Under the pieces are notes generated by a model. It was given only the letters and a program-made list of their open reading frames with translations. It was not told where the DNA came from and did no database searches. From assembly GCF_014653785.1 (NCBI RefSeq), contig NZ_BNAS01000001.1, positions 977,898 to 1,041,897 on the forward strand: a stretch of DNA of 64,000 nucleotides, read 5' to 3'. Shown here piece by piece: positions 44,081 through 52,531 of the stretch; positions within the stretch are counted from its first letter, which is position 1; every line of letters begins with the position of its first letter. Both the position numbers and the translations under genes were made by a program. This stretch comes from Promicromonospora soli (GTDB taxonomy: Bacteria; Actinomycetota; Actinomycetes; Actinomycetales; Cellulomonadaceae).

Positions 44081-44842
44081 ATGACACTCGACATCGAGCG
44101 GGAACGCCCGGACGACCTGGTGCAGAGTGTCGCTCGCGCCTTCCGCGTCCTGGAGGTCGTCACCCGGACACCGGGTCTGCCGGTGAAGGCGATCGCCCGC
44201 CGCAGCGGCCTCAACCTCTCGACCACGTACCACCTCGTGCGCACGCTCGCCTACGAGGGCTACGTGACCCGGCTCAAGGACGGTACGTACGACGTCGGCG
44301 AGCAGGTGACCCACCGGTTCTACGAGCAGCTCGGCTCGCTCGGCCGCGGTCCCAACACCCGCGAGGTGCTGCGCCACCTCTCCCAGACCACCGGCTACAG
44401 CGCGTACCTGGGCCGCATCAGCGCCGGCCGGGTCGTCGTGGTCGACTACGCAGAGGCCCCCGGTTCGCCGTACCTCGAGGACCTGGAGCGCGGGCTCGAC
44501 GTCTCCGCACACGCCACCGCGCTCGGCAAGGCCCTGCTGCTGGGCATGTCCCGCCGGGAGCGCCACGAGCTGGTGATCGACGCCGGGATGCGCAAGTTCA
44601 CCGCCCGAACCCCCCTCGACCTTCCGCTGCTCGACGCACAGCTCGCCCGCCTGCGGGCCGACTCGGTCGTGGAGGAGCACGGCGAGTTCCGCGACGACAT
44701 CACCTGCGCCGCCCACCTCGTCCCCCGCCGCTCCGGCGACGACACCATGTGGGCCGTCGGGCTGAGCATCCCGGGTGACGTGGTGCCGCAGCACACCCGC
44801 CGGGAGCTGAGCCTGGGCGTGCGAGACCTCGCGCTGGTCTGA
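44081..44842 (+). CDS. IclR-family transcriptional regulator
   Basis: 253-residue regulator. Winged HTH at about 12-75 (VQSVARAFRVLEVVTRTPGL, AIARRSGLNLSTTYHLVRTL) and effector domain beyond (TGYSAYLGRISAGRVVVVDY, LDVSAHATALGKALLLGM, DDITCAAHLVPR). AAGGGGGG precedes ATG 44081; the frame is open upstream to 43910 but lacks similarity there. It probably regulates itself and the divergent P450. The gene ends 8 bp from the convergent diacylglycerol kinase stop. Confidence 0.88.
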   Translation: MTLDIERERPDDLVQSVARAFRVLEVVTRTPGLPVKAIARRSGLNLSTTYHLVRTLAYEGYVTRLKDGTYDVGEQVTHRFYEQLGSLGRGPNTREVLRHLSQTTGYSAYLGRISAGRVVVVDYAEAPGSPYLEDLERGLDVSAHATALGKALLLGMSRRERHELVIDAGMRKFTARTPLDLPLLDAQLARLRADSVVEEHGEFRDDITCAAHLVPRRSGDDTMWAVGLSIPGDVVPQHTRRELSLGVRDLALV

Positions 44843-44850
44843 CCCGGGTC

Positions 44851-45768
44851 TCACGCCGGGACGCAGAGGGTCAGCGCCTCCCGGTGGGCCTCGACGGTCA
44901 CCGGGACGGGTCCCACGTGCTCGCCGTCGGCACACGTGACGAGCCCCGCCGGGGCCTCCAGCCGGATCGCCGACGCCCGCAACGTGGTGACCTCCGGCCG
45001 CTCGACGTGCGTGCCCGCCTTGATGAGCGAGTCGAACGTGAGCAGCTTGAACCGGCCGACGGCCTGCACCAGGGTCACGTCGAGGAGCCCGTCCGTCGGG
45101 TCGGCGTTCGGGCAGATCGGCACGCCCCCGCCGTAGGTCTTGGTGAGGCCGATCGCGAGCATGTAGCCGTCCTGCTCCAGCGACGGCGCACCCGCCGGGT
45201 GCAGCCGGTACCGGAACGTCCGCAGCCGTAGCCACTCGAGGTAGGCGGCGACGAGATACCGGGACGGGCCCGTGGGCCACGTCATGCGGTTGGTGCGTTC
45301 GTTGGTCAGCGAGTCCAGCCCCGCGCACAGCACGGTGACGAAGTGACGCACCGTGCCGTCGTCGGCGGTGATGGTGCCCGTGTCGACGCGGCGGCGGGCG
45401 CCGTCGAGCGCGATGTCGGCAGCGGCCGCGGCGTCGTCCAGCGGGATGCCGTGCTCGCGGGCGAGGTCGTTGCCCGTGCCGCCGGGGACCAGGGCGAGCG
45501 GGATGCCGGACTCCAGCAGCGGCGGCAGCACCGACGAGATGGTCCCGTCGCCCCCGGCCACCACGAGCACGTCAGGGCCCTCGTCGACGGCTCGCCTGCA
45601 GAGCGCGACGGTCTCGTCCTCGCTGGCGCCCCGGTAGACCCTGACGTCGGCGCCCCGGGCCCGTAGCCTCTCGATCGCGATGCGCCCGCCGTCCGCACCC
45701 GCCCCGCGCCCCGACGCGGGGTTCACCAGCACCGCGACGTGACCGGCCCCGCCGGCCCGCTCAGTCAT
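44851..45768 (-). CDS. Diacylglycerol kinase-family lipid kinase (YegS/BmrU type)
   Basis: 305-residue lipid kinase. N-terminal VAVLVNPASGRGAG, catalytic loop VVAGGDGTISSVLPPLL, VPGGTGNDLAREHGIP, and the C-terminal beta-sandwich with LLDVTLVQAVGRFK and VTCADGEHVGPVPVTVE. It phosphorylates diacylglycerol or a related lipid at the membrane surface. It starts 9 bp after the stop of the FAD oxidase, in the same operon. The M. tuberculosis neighbour with the same context is Rv2252. Confidence 0.92.
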   Translation of the reverse strand: MTERAGGAGHVAVLVNPASGRGAGADGGRIAIERLRARGADVRVYRGASEDETVALCRRAVDEGPDVLVVAGGDGTISSVLPPLLESGIPLALVPGGTGNDLAREHGIPLDDAAAAADIALDGARRRVDTGTITADDGTVRHFVTVLCAGLDSLTNERTNRMTWPTGPSRYLVAAYLEWLRLRTFRYRLHPAGAPSLEQDGYMLAIGLTKTYGGGVPICPNADPTDGLLDVTLVQAVGRFKLLTFDSLIKAGTHVERPEVTTLRASAIRLEAPAGLVTCADGEHVGPVPVTVEAHREALTLCVPA

Positions 45769-45777
45769 GTCCGAAAC

Positions 45778-47397
45778 CTACCGGACCGACCGCGGGACGA
45801 GAGCGCCCGGGTTCATGATCCCGGCGGGATCCAGCTCGGCCTGCACCGCCCGGAGCATGCGGATGCCTGCCGAGCCGATCTCCTGCTCGAGCCAGGGCGC
45901 GTGGTCGGCGCCGACGCCGTGGTGGTGGCTGATGGTTCCGCCGGCCGCCATGATCGCGTCGTTCACCCGGGACTTCACCCGGCGCCACGCCTCCAGCGGC
46001 TCGGCGACGAGGCCCGCGATCACCGTGAAGTACAGCGAGGCGCCCGTCGGGTACACGTGGGAGATGTGGCACAGGATGCGGTTCTTCGCGCGCTCCTCCG
46101 CGAGCCCTTCGGCGAGCGCCCCCGTCACCGCTGCCTTGAGCGCGTGCAGGTTCGACCAGGTCGTGGCGGTCTCCAGCGTCTCGCAGAACACGCCGGCCGC
46201 GAGCAGCGCGTCCCGGAGGTACGGCGCCCGGAACCTGCCGTGGTCCCAGGACTCGGCCAGCCTCGCGGCGGCGGGCTTGCCGCCCGCCCCGCGCAGCACG
46301 CGGCCGGTGGCCTCGCGGCGTGCCTTCGCCAGCTCGGCGGGCCCCTCGTGCAGCACGACGGCGGAGCAGCCCTTCGTCAGCGCCTTGCCGATGTTGCCGA
46401 CCTGGGCCAGGGACACGGCGGTCTCGTCCTCGTCGGACAGGCGGATCACCGTGGGACCGGTGCCGAGCTGGGCCACGCGGCGCAGCGCGTCCGCGCCGGA
46501 GACGAAGCCGCTGAAGATCCAAGCCTCGAAGAGCCGCGCCTCCGGGACAGGGTGCACGCGCACCCGCACCTGCGTGATCACGCCGAACGTGCCCTCCGAG
46601 CCGAGGAACCAGCGCACCAGGTCGGGCCCGGCCGCGGAGCCGGGCGCCCGGCCCAGGTCGAGCGTGCCCGTGGGCGTCACGACCCGCAGGCCCGTGACCA
46701 TGGCGTCGAACCGCCCGTACCCGGCGGAGTTCTGGCCGGAGGACCGCATCGCCGCGAACCCGCCGAGCGTCGCGAACTCGAAGCTCTGCGGAAAGTGCCC
46801 CAGCTCGAAGCCCAGCTCCGCCAGGGCGGTCTCGGCGGCCGGCGCCGTCGTCCCGGCGTGGAAGGCCGCCTCCTGGGCGACGTCGTCGAACGCGATCAGC
46901 CCGGACAGCCGCCGCAGGTCGAGGCTCACGACGCCGCGGTGCGGACCGGCGTCGGGCTCCAGGCCGCCCGTCACGGCGGTGCCGCCGCCGAACGGAACGA
47001 CCGCGAGGCCACGCTCGCCCGCGATCGCCAGCACCGCTGCGACCTCGTCCTCGGACCCCGGCAGCACGACGGCACCCGGCGCCACCTGCTCCGCCTGCCG
47101 ACGCCGCAGCAGGTCCGGCGTGGACTTGCCGCCGGCGTGCAGCAGGCGGACGTCATGGCCGGCGTCGACGTGGGCCTCGCCGACCGCGTCGGCCAGCGCC
47201 GCCAGGTCGGCGTCGGGCAGGGGCGGGGTGCTGATGGTGACCTCGGCGAGGCGCGGCGCGGGCGGCGGCTTCGGGCTCCGGCCGAGCACGGCCGTGAGCA
47301 GCAGCTTCACGCCGCCCGGGAGCCCGTGCGCCATGGCCGGGTCGCCCCAGCCGTCCCAGCGCATGTCGATGCGCTCGTCCTCCGGCAGCGTGCTCAC
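45778..47397 (-). CDS. FAD-binding oxidase, alkyl-DHAP synthase-like
   Basis: 539-residue VAO/PCMH flavoprotein. FAD domain [53 protein letters not shown] and FLGSEGTFGVITQVRVRVHP. The C-terminal cap ends with SHHHGVGADHAPW, which is characteristic of the alkyldihydroxyacetonephosphate synthase/D-lactate dehydrogenase group. The GTG at 47397 is preferred; the frame upstream overlaps the divergent TetR gene. Its partners (lipid kinase, glycerol-3-phosphate dehydrogenase) suggest a glycerolipid or ether-lipid substrate, but this is unproven. Confidence 0.87.
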   Translation of the reverse strand: MSTLPEDERIDMRWDGWGDPAMAHGLPGGVKLLLTAVLGRSPKPPPAPRLAEVTISTPPLPDADLAALADAVGEAHVDAGHDVRLLHAGGKSTPDLLRRRQAEQVAPGAVVLPGSEDEVAAVLAIAGERGLAVVPFGGGTAVTGGLEPDAGPHRGVVSLDLRRLSGLIAFDDVAQEAAFHAGTTAPAAETALAELGFELGHFPQSFEFATLGGFAAMRSSGQNSAGYGRFDAMVTGLRVVTPTGTLDLGRAPGSAAGPDLVRWFLGSEGTFGVITQVRVRVHPVPEARLFEAWIFSGFVSGADALRRVAQLGTGPTVIRLSDEDETAVSLAQVGNIGKALTKGCSAVVLHEGPAELAKARREATGRVLRGAGGKPAAARLAESWDHGRFRAPYLRDALLAAGVFCETLETATTWSNLHALKAAVTGALAEGLAEERAKNRILCHISHVYPTGASLYFTVIAGLVAEPLEAWRRVKSRVNDAIMAAGGTISHHHGVGADHAPWLEQEIGSAGIRMLRAVQAELDPAGIMNPGALVPRSVR

Positions 47398-47485
47398 GCG
47401 CGTCCCCCGTCTCCGTGTCGTGCAGTGATCGGGCGGGACCGGGTTCTTGGCCGCCCGCGTGGCTCGCGTTACAGTCTTACACAAG
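47398..47485. promoter_or_regulatory. Divergent promoter, FAD oxidase/TetR
   Basis: 88 bp region. A widely spaced inverted repeat, GCGTTAC (47466-47472) and GTAACGC (47496-47502), flanks the TetR start codon and is a possible operator for that repressor. Confidence 0.45.
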
Positions 47486-48106
47486 ATGACAATTCGTAAC
47501 GCACCCCCCGAGGCGCTCTCGCCGACGTCGGGCGGCCCGGACAGCACCCCTGACCGCACCGAGGCGCGACTGCTGGAGGCCGCCTCGGAGCTCGTCGCCA
47601 CCCGCGGCACGCGCGGCCTGTCCATCGCCGAGCTCGCCCGGGTCGCCGGCGTCTCCCGCCCCACGGTCTATCGCCGCTGGGAGTCCGCCGACGACGTGCT
47701 CCGCGCCCTCATCGGGCACCGCGCACAGCAGGTGATCACCGCCATCGGCCCCCAGGCCGCCGACCGGGCCGCCATCGTCGACAAGGTGGTCCGGTTCGGC
47801 GAGCTGTTCCACGCCGACCCGGTGTTCGGGCGCCTCCTGGACGCCGAGCCCGAGGTCTTCACCCGGTACGCGTTCCAGCGGATCGGGCGGTCGCAGCGCG
47901 TCATCCTCGAGTGGCTCGCCGCCAACATCACGGCCGCCCAGCGGGGCGGCACCGTCCGGGCCGGGTCCGCCACGGACCTGGCGGTGATGGTCCTGCTCAT
48001 CTCCCAGTCGGCGGTGCTCTCCCACAAGACGGTCACCACGGTGATCGACCCCGGCGCCCTGCGCACCGAGCTCGCGCACGCCCTCGACGGTTACCTCCGT
48101 CCCTGA
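47486..48106 (+). CDS. TetR-family regulator
   Basis: 206-residue repressor: HTH TEARLLEAASELVATRGTRG, LSIAELARVAGVSRPTVYRRW; C-terminal TetR_C domain. ATG at 47486. It sits between the divergent FAD oxidase/kinase operon and glpD (44 bp downstream), matching the position of Rv2250c in M. tuberculosis. It probably controls both directions in response to a lipid or glycerol metabolite (inference). Confidence 0.88.
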   Translation: MTIRNAPPEALSPTSGGPDSTPDRTEARLLEAASELVATRGTRGLSIAELARVAGVSRPTVYRRWESADDVLRALIGHRAQQVITAIGPQAADRAAIVDKVVRFGELFHADPVFGRLLDAEPEVFTRYAFQRIGRSQRVILEWLAANITAAQRGGTVRAGSATDLAVMVLLISQSAVLSHKTVTTVIDPGALRTELAHALDGYLRP

Positions 48107-48150
48107 CCCGGACGTCCCACCCGCGGTGTCCCCCACCGGAAGCAGGACCG

Positions 48151-49731
48151 ATGCAGAGCACCGCCCTCACCGCCCGACGCCGCGAGCGCGAGCTCGACGA
48201 GCTCGCCTCCGAGACGGTCGACCTGCTCGTGGTAGGCGGCGGGGTGACCGGCACCGGCGTGGCGCTCGACGCCGCCGCACGCGGCCTGTCCGTGGCCCTC
48301 GTCGAGGCGCGCGACCTGGCGTGGGGCACCTCCCGGTGGAGCTCCAAGCTGGCGCACGGCGGCCTGCGGTACCTGGCCACGGGCGACGTCGGCGTGGCCC
48401 GCGAGAGCGCGCGCGAACGGCACGTCCTGATGACGCGCACCGCGCCGCACCTGGTGCGGGCGCTGCCGCAGGTGCTGCCGCTCACGCCCGGCGTGGGGCG
48501 GCGGAAGAGCATCACGGTGAGCATCGGACTCGGCCTCGGCGACCTGCTGCGGCGCGACGCCGGGACGTCGTCCCTGGTGCTGCCCGCACCGCGCCTCGCC
48601 CGGGCGGGCGAGGCGGCGCGGCTCGCGCCCGCGGTCTCCCGCGAGCACCTGCACGGGGCGTGGATCGCCCACGACGGCCAGCTGGTCGACGACGCCCGGC
48701 TCGTCGTCGCGCTGGCCCGCACCGCCGCCGGGCGCGGGGCGAAGATCCTGACGCGCGTCCGGGCCACGGAGCTGCGGGCGGACGGCGCCACCCTCGAGGA
48801 CGCGCTCACCGGCGCCGGCCTGACCGTGCGCGCCCGCGTGGTTGTGAACGCGACGGGCGTGTGGGCCGGGACGGTGGACCCGTCCGTACGGCTGCGGCCC
48901 AGCCGCGGCACGCACGTGGTGGTGCCCGCCGCCCGGCTGGGCGACCCGGCCGGCGCGCTCATGGTGCCGGTGCCCGGCGCCGGCTCGCGGTATGTCTTCG
49001 CGCTGCCGGCCCAGCTTGGCCGCGTGGTCATCGGCCTCACCGACGAGGAGGCGCCCGGCCCCGTCCCGGACGTGCCGGTGCCCACACAGCCCGAGATCGA
49101 CTTCCTGCTCCGCACCGTCTCCCTCGTGCTGGACCGCCCCCTGCTGCCCGAAGACGTCGTGGGCGCCTTCGCGGGGCTGCGGCCTCTGGTGGACTCGGTG
49201 GGGGCGGGCGCGCGGGGCGTGACGTCCGACGTCTCGCGCAGGCACCTCGTGAACGTGTCGACGTCGACGGGCGCGGTGAACGTGCTGGGCGGCAAGCTGA
49301 CGACCTACCGGGCCATGGCCGAGGACGCCGTGGACCTGGCGGTCAAGCACGCGGGGCTCACCGCGGGTCCGTGCTGGACGGCCGACCTGCCTTTGGTGGG
49401 GGCGCCGCCGCTCCTCGGTGCGCCTTCGACCAGCGGGGGACCGCTCGCCGCGCGGTACGGCACCGAGGCCGCTCAGGTGCTGGCGGCGGCCACCCTGCCC
49501 GGCGCAGCGTCCGCCGTCGGACAGGGCATCGAGAACACGGGGCACCTGGACATCACGCGAGCCGAGATCGAGTGGGCGGTGACGCACGAGGGCGCGCTCG
49601 ACGCGGACGACGTGCTGGACCGGCGCACCCGCATCGGCCTGGTCCCGGCGGACCGGGCGGCGGTGGGCGCCGTCGTGGAGGAGCTGGTCGGCGAAGTCCT
49701 CGGAGAAACCGGAAGAACGTCCACATACTGA
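48151..49731 (+). CDS. glpD: Glycerol-3-phosphate dehydrogenase, FAD-dependent
   Basis: 526-residue peripheral membrane flavoenzyme that oxidises glycerol 3-phosphate to DHAP and feeds quinone. FAD fold VDLLVVGGGVTGTGVALDAAARG, WGTSRWSSKLAHGGLRYL, VVNATGVWAG, RPSRGTHVVVPA, VFALPAQLGRVVIGLTDEE and FAGLRPLV; C-terminal LPLVGAP and EIEWAVTHEGALDADDVL. Full length for the actinobacterial GlpD1 type. Downstream of the TetR gene by 44 bp, so likely one transcript with it. Confidence 0.93.
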   Translation: MQSTALTARRRERELDELASETVDLLVVGGGVTGTGVALDAAARGLSVALVEARDLAWGTSRWSSKLAHGGLRYLATGDVGVARESARERHVLMTRTAPHLVRALPQVLPLTPGVGRRKSITVSIGLGLGDLLRRDAGTSSLVLPAPRLARAGEAARLAPAVSREHLHGAWIAHDGQLVDDARLVVALARTAAGRGAKILTRVRATELRADGATLEDALTGAGLTVRARVVVNATGVWAGTVDPSVRLRPSRGTHVVVPAARLGDPAGALMVPVPGAGSRYVFALPAQLGRVVIGLTDEEAPGPVPDVPVPTQPEIDFLLRTVSLVLDRPLLPEDVVGAFAGLRPLVDSVGAGARGVTSDVSRRHLVNVSTSTGAVNVLGGKLTTYRAMAEDAVDLAVKHAGLTAGPCWTADLPLVGAPPLLGAPSTSGGPLAARYGTEAAQVLAAATLPGAASAVGQGIENTGHLDITRAEIEWAVTHEGALDADDVLDRRTRIGLVPADRAAVGAVVEELVGEVLGETGRTSTY

Positions 49732-49738
49732 TCACCTT

Positions 49739-49766
49739 TTCCGATCGGAACAGTGTGCTTTAGATT
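49739..49766 (+). promoter_or_regulatory. Promoter and palindromic operator of the sulfate importer operon
   Basis: The perfect 12-bp palindrome TTCCGATCGGAA (49739-49750) overlaps the -35 position relative to a TAGATT -10 (49761-49766). A short leader hairpin CCGCGG-CA-CCGCGG (49789-49802) follows. Consistent with repression in sulfur-replete cells. Confidence 0.5.
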
Positions 49767-49822
49767 CCTCCCACTGCAGGCAAGCTACCCGCGGCACCGC
49801 GGGGCGTAGAGAGGCATCAACC

Positions 49823-50848
49823 ATGAAGAAGCTCAAGCCGACGGCTTATCTCGCTGCGGGCACCGCGGCACTCCTGATGCTCACCACCGCCTGCACCAGC
49901 GCTTCGGCCGGCGGGGCCGGCGGGGACGGCGAGGTCATCAACATCGTCGGGTTCGCCGTCCCCGAGGCCGCCAACCAGGCCATCGCCGCCAAGTTCCAGG
50001 AGACCGAGGCCGGGCAGGGCGTGACGTTCTCCGGCTCGTACGGCGCCTCGGGCGACCAGAGCCGCAAGGTCGAGGCCGGTGCCGACGCCGACTACGTGCA
50101 CTTCTCGATCGAGCCGGACGTCACCCGTCTGGTGGACGCCGGCCTCGTCGCAGAGGACTGGAACGCTGGCCCGACCAACGGCATCGTCTCGGACTCCGTC
50201 GTGGTGCTGGTGGTCCCCGAGGGCAACCCCAAGGGCATCGAGGACTGGGACGACCTGGTCGGCGACGACGTCAAGGTGATAACCGCCGACCCGGCCAGCT
50301 CCGGTGCCGCGAAGTGGAACGTCCTGGCGGCCTACAGCCAGGCGATCGCCGCGGGCCAGTCCGAGGAGGAGGCGCACGAGTACCTGACCCAGCTCTTCGC
50401 GAACGTCTCGCAGTGGGCCGGCAGCGGCCGCGAGGCGACCGAGGCGTTCGACAAGGGCGTCGGCGACGTGCTGATCACCTACGAGAACGAGGCGATCCTG
50501 GCGCGCCAGAGCGGCAAGGCGTACGACTACATCGTGCCGGACAACACGTTTCTGATCGAGAACCCGGGCACCATCCTGGAGGATGCCACCCCCGCCGCGA
50601 AGCCGTGGCTGGACTTCGTCCTGAGCGAGGAGGGCCAGACGGAGTTCGTGAAGAAGGGCTTCCGGCCCGTCATCGACGGTCTGAGCGACGTCGAGGTCGA
50701 GGGTGCGAACGACCCGGCCGACCCGTTCCCCACCCCGGCGAACCTCGGCACCGTCGCGGATCTGGGCGGCTGGTCCGAGATCAACGCGAAGTGGTTCGAC
50801 GACGGCGCCCTGTTCTCCCAGCTGTACGACGAGGCCACGCAAAAGTGA
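49823..50848 (+). CDS. Sulfate ABC transporter substrate-binding lipoprotein
   Basis: 341-residue binding protein anchored by a lipobox (LLMLTTAC, Cys24). The mature part has the Sbp/CysP pattern VINIVGFAVPEAANQAIAAK, GSYGASGDQSRKVEAGADAD, SIEPDVTRLVDAGLV, NPKGIEDWDDL, ITADPASSGAAKWN and GDVLITYENEA. It binds sulfate or thiosulfate outside the membrane and feeds CysTWA. The stop overlaps the cysT start (GTGA). GAGAGG precedes the ATG. Confidence 0.94.
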   Translation: MKKLKPTAYLAAGTAALLMLTTACTSASAGGAGGDGEVINIVGFAVPEAANQAIAAKFQETEAGQGVTFSGSYGASGDQSRKVEAGADADYVHFSIEPDVTRLVDAGLVAEDWNAGPTNGIVSDSVVVLVVPEGNPKGIEDWDDLVGDDVKVITADPASSGAAKWNVLAAYSQAIAAGQSEEEAHEYLTQLFANVSQWAGSGREATEAFDKGVGDVLITYENEAILARQSGKAYDYIVPDNTFLIENPGTILEDATPAAKPWLDFVLSEEGQTEFVKKGFRPVIDGLSDVEVEGANDPADPFPTPANLGTVADLGGWSEINAKWFDDGALFSQLYDEATQK

Positions 50849-51690
50849 CCGTGGCCACCGCTACCGTGACGGGACCGGCGCGTACGCGCCGGTCCCGTCC
50901 GGCCAGCAACCTCACCGCGGCGTCGGGCCTTGGCCTCGGCGTCGCGGTGCTCTGGCTCAGCATCCTCGTGCTGATCCCGCTGATCGCCGTGGTCGTCGCC
51001 GCCCTGGAGGGCGGCGTCGGCACGTTCTGGGCGGCCCTCACCGACCCGCAGACATTCGCCGCGCTGCGGCTGACCGTCCTCGAGGCGCTCGGCGTCACGG
51101 CGCTCAACGTCGTCGTCGGCACGCTCATCGCCTGGGTGCTCGTCCGCGACGAGTTCCCGGGCAAGCGGGTCCTCGACGTCGTGATCGACATCCCGTTCGC
51201 GCTGCCGACGATCGTGGCCGGCCTGGTGCTGCTCAGCCTGTACGGACCCGCCAGCCCGGTCGGGATCAACCTCGTCAACACCCAGCAGGGCATCTTCCTG
51301 GCACTGGCGTTCGTGACCCTGCCCTTCGTGGTCCGTACCGTGCAGCCCGTGCTGCTCGAGCTCGACGTCGACGCGGAGGAGGCCGCCGCGTCGCTGGGCG
51401 CCGGACGGCTGACGACCTTCCGCCGGATCATCCTGCCGAGCCTCCTGCCCGCGATCACCGCGGGCGCCTCGCTCGCGTTCGCCCGTGCGATCAGCGAGTT
51501 CGGCTCCCTCGTGCTGATCTCCGGCAACACGCCGTACGAGACCGAGGTCGCCTCGCTCAAGATCCTCAAGTTCATCGAGGGCGACAACCAGGCGCAGGCG
51601 GCGGCCGTGGCGACCCTGCTCCTGCTGGTGGCCGTCGTCGTCATCGTGGCGCTCGACCTGATCTCCCGGAGGGTGGCACGCCGTGGCTGA
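50845..51690 (+). CDS. cysT: Sulfate ABC transporter permease CysT
   Basis: 281-residue permease with six helices. Conserved VLIPLIAVVVAALEGG, PFALPTIVAGLVLLSLYGP, the EAA loop AEEAAASLGAGRLTTFRRIILPSLLPAI and ARAISEFGSLVLISGN. GTG 50845 overlaps the binding-protein stop; another GTG two codons on is possible. Overlaps cysW by 8 bp. Confidence 0.95.
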   Translation: MTVATATVTGPARTRRSRPASNLTAASGLGLGVAVLWLSILVLIPLIAVVVAALEGGVGTFWAALTDPQTFAALRLTVLEALGVTALNVVVGTLIAWVLVRDEFPGKRVLDVVIDIPFALPTIVAGLVLLSLYGPASPVGINLVNTQQGIFLALAFVTLPFVVRTVQPVLLELDVDAEEAAASLGAGRLTTFRRIILPSLLPAITAGASLAFARAISEFGSLVLISGNTPYETEVASLKILKFIEGDNQAQAAAVATLLLLVAVVVIVALDLISRRVARRG

Positions 51691-52531
51691 CCAGAACCGC
51701 ACCCGGACGCAGCGCGGACCGGTCACCCTGGTGCTGCGCTTCGTCGTGATCGCCTACGTGTTCGTGCTCGTGATCTGGCCGGTCTCCGTGGTCGTCCAAC
51801 GCACGTTCGCGCCGTTGAACGGCCAGGAGGGCGGCTTCGGTGCCTTCGTCGCCCGGCTCTCGGACCCTGCCGTGGTGTACGCCTTCAGCCTCACCGGGAC
51901 CATCACCTTCTGGGCGGTACTGATCAACACGGTGTTCGGCGTCGGGGTCTCCCTGCTGCTGGTGCGCTACCGGTTCCCGGGACGGCGCGTCCTGTCGGTG
52001 CTGGTCGACCTGCCGATGTCGGTCTCGCCGGTAGTGGTCGGCCTCGCGCTCGTGCTGGCCTACAGCACCGGGTCGGGCTGGTTCGGCGAGTCCCTGGCCT
52101 CGATCGGCATCAACGTCATCTTCTCCACGCCGGGCCTCATCATGGCGACGGCGTTCATCAGCCTGCCGTTCGTGATCCGCGAGGTGGTGCCGGTGCTCGA
52201 GGAGATCGGCACGGAGTCCGAGCAGGCAGCTCTCAGCCTCGGCGCCTCGGGGTGGCAGACCTTCTGGCGCATCACCCTGCCGAGCATCAGGTCGGCCGTG
52301 CTCTACGGCGTCGTACTGAGCATCGCCCGCGCCCTGGGCGAGTTCGGCGCGGTCAAGATCGTCAGCCAGGGCGCGGCCTTCAACGGCGAGACGGCGACCC
52401 TGCTCATCCAGAACCGCTACGGGAACTTCGACGAGTCCACGGCGTACGCCGCGGCCTTCGTGCTCGTGGTGGCCGCCGTCCTCGCGATCGTCGTCGTGAA
52501 CCTGATCCGCAAGCCCGAAGGAAGCACATGA
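51683..52531 (+). CDS. cysW: Sulfate ABC transporter permease CysW
   Basis: 282-residue partner permease. [43 protein letters not shown] loop [20 protein letters not shown], then [14 protein letters not shown]. Overlaps cysT by 8 bp and cysA by 4 bp (ATGA), so the whole importer is translated as a coupled unit. Confidence 0.95.
   Translation: MADQNRTRTQRGPVTLVLRFVVIAYVFVLVIWPVSVVVQRTFAPLNGQEGGFGAFVARLSDPAVVYAFSLTGTITFWAVLINTVFGVGVSLLLVRYRFPGRRVLSVLVDLPMSVSPVVVGLALVLAYSTGSGWFGESLASIGINVIFSTPGLIMATAFISLPFVIREVVPVLEEIGTESEQAALSLGASGWQTFWRITLPSIRSAVLYGVVLSIARALGEFGAVKIVSQGAAFNGETATLLIQNRYGNFDESTAYAAAFVLVVAAVLAIVVVNLIRKPEGST

Noticed and set aside
49384-49440. A GTCGA-type repeat in glpD (APSTSGGPL)
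   Set aside because: Only a few bases match the repeat core; too weak to count as a copy.
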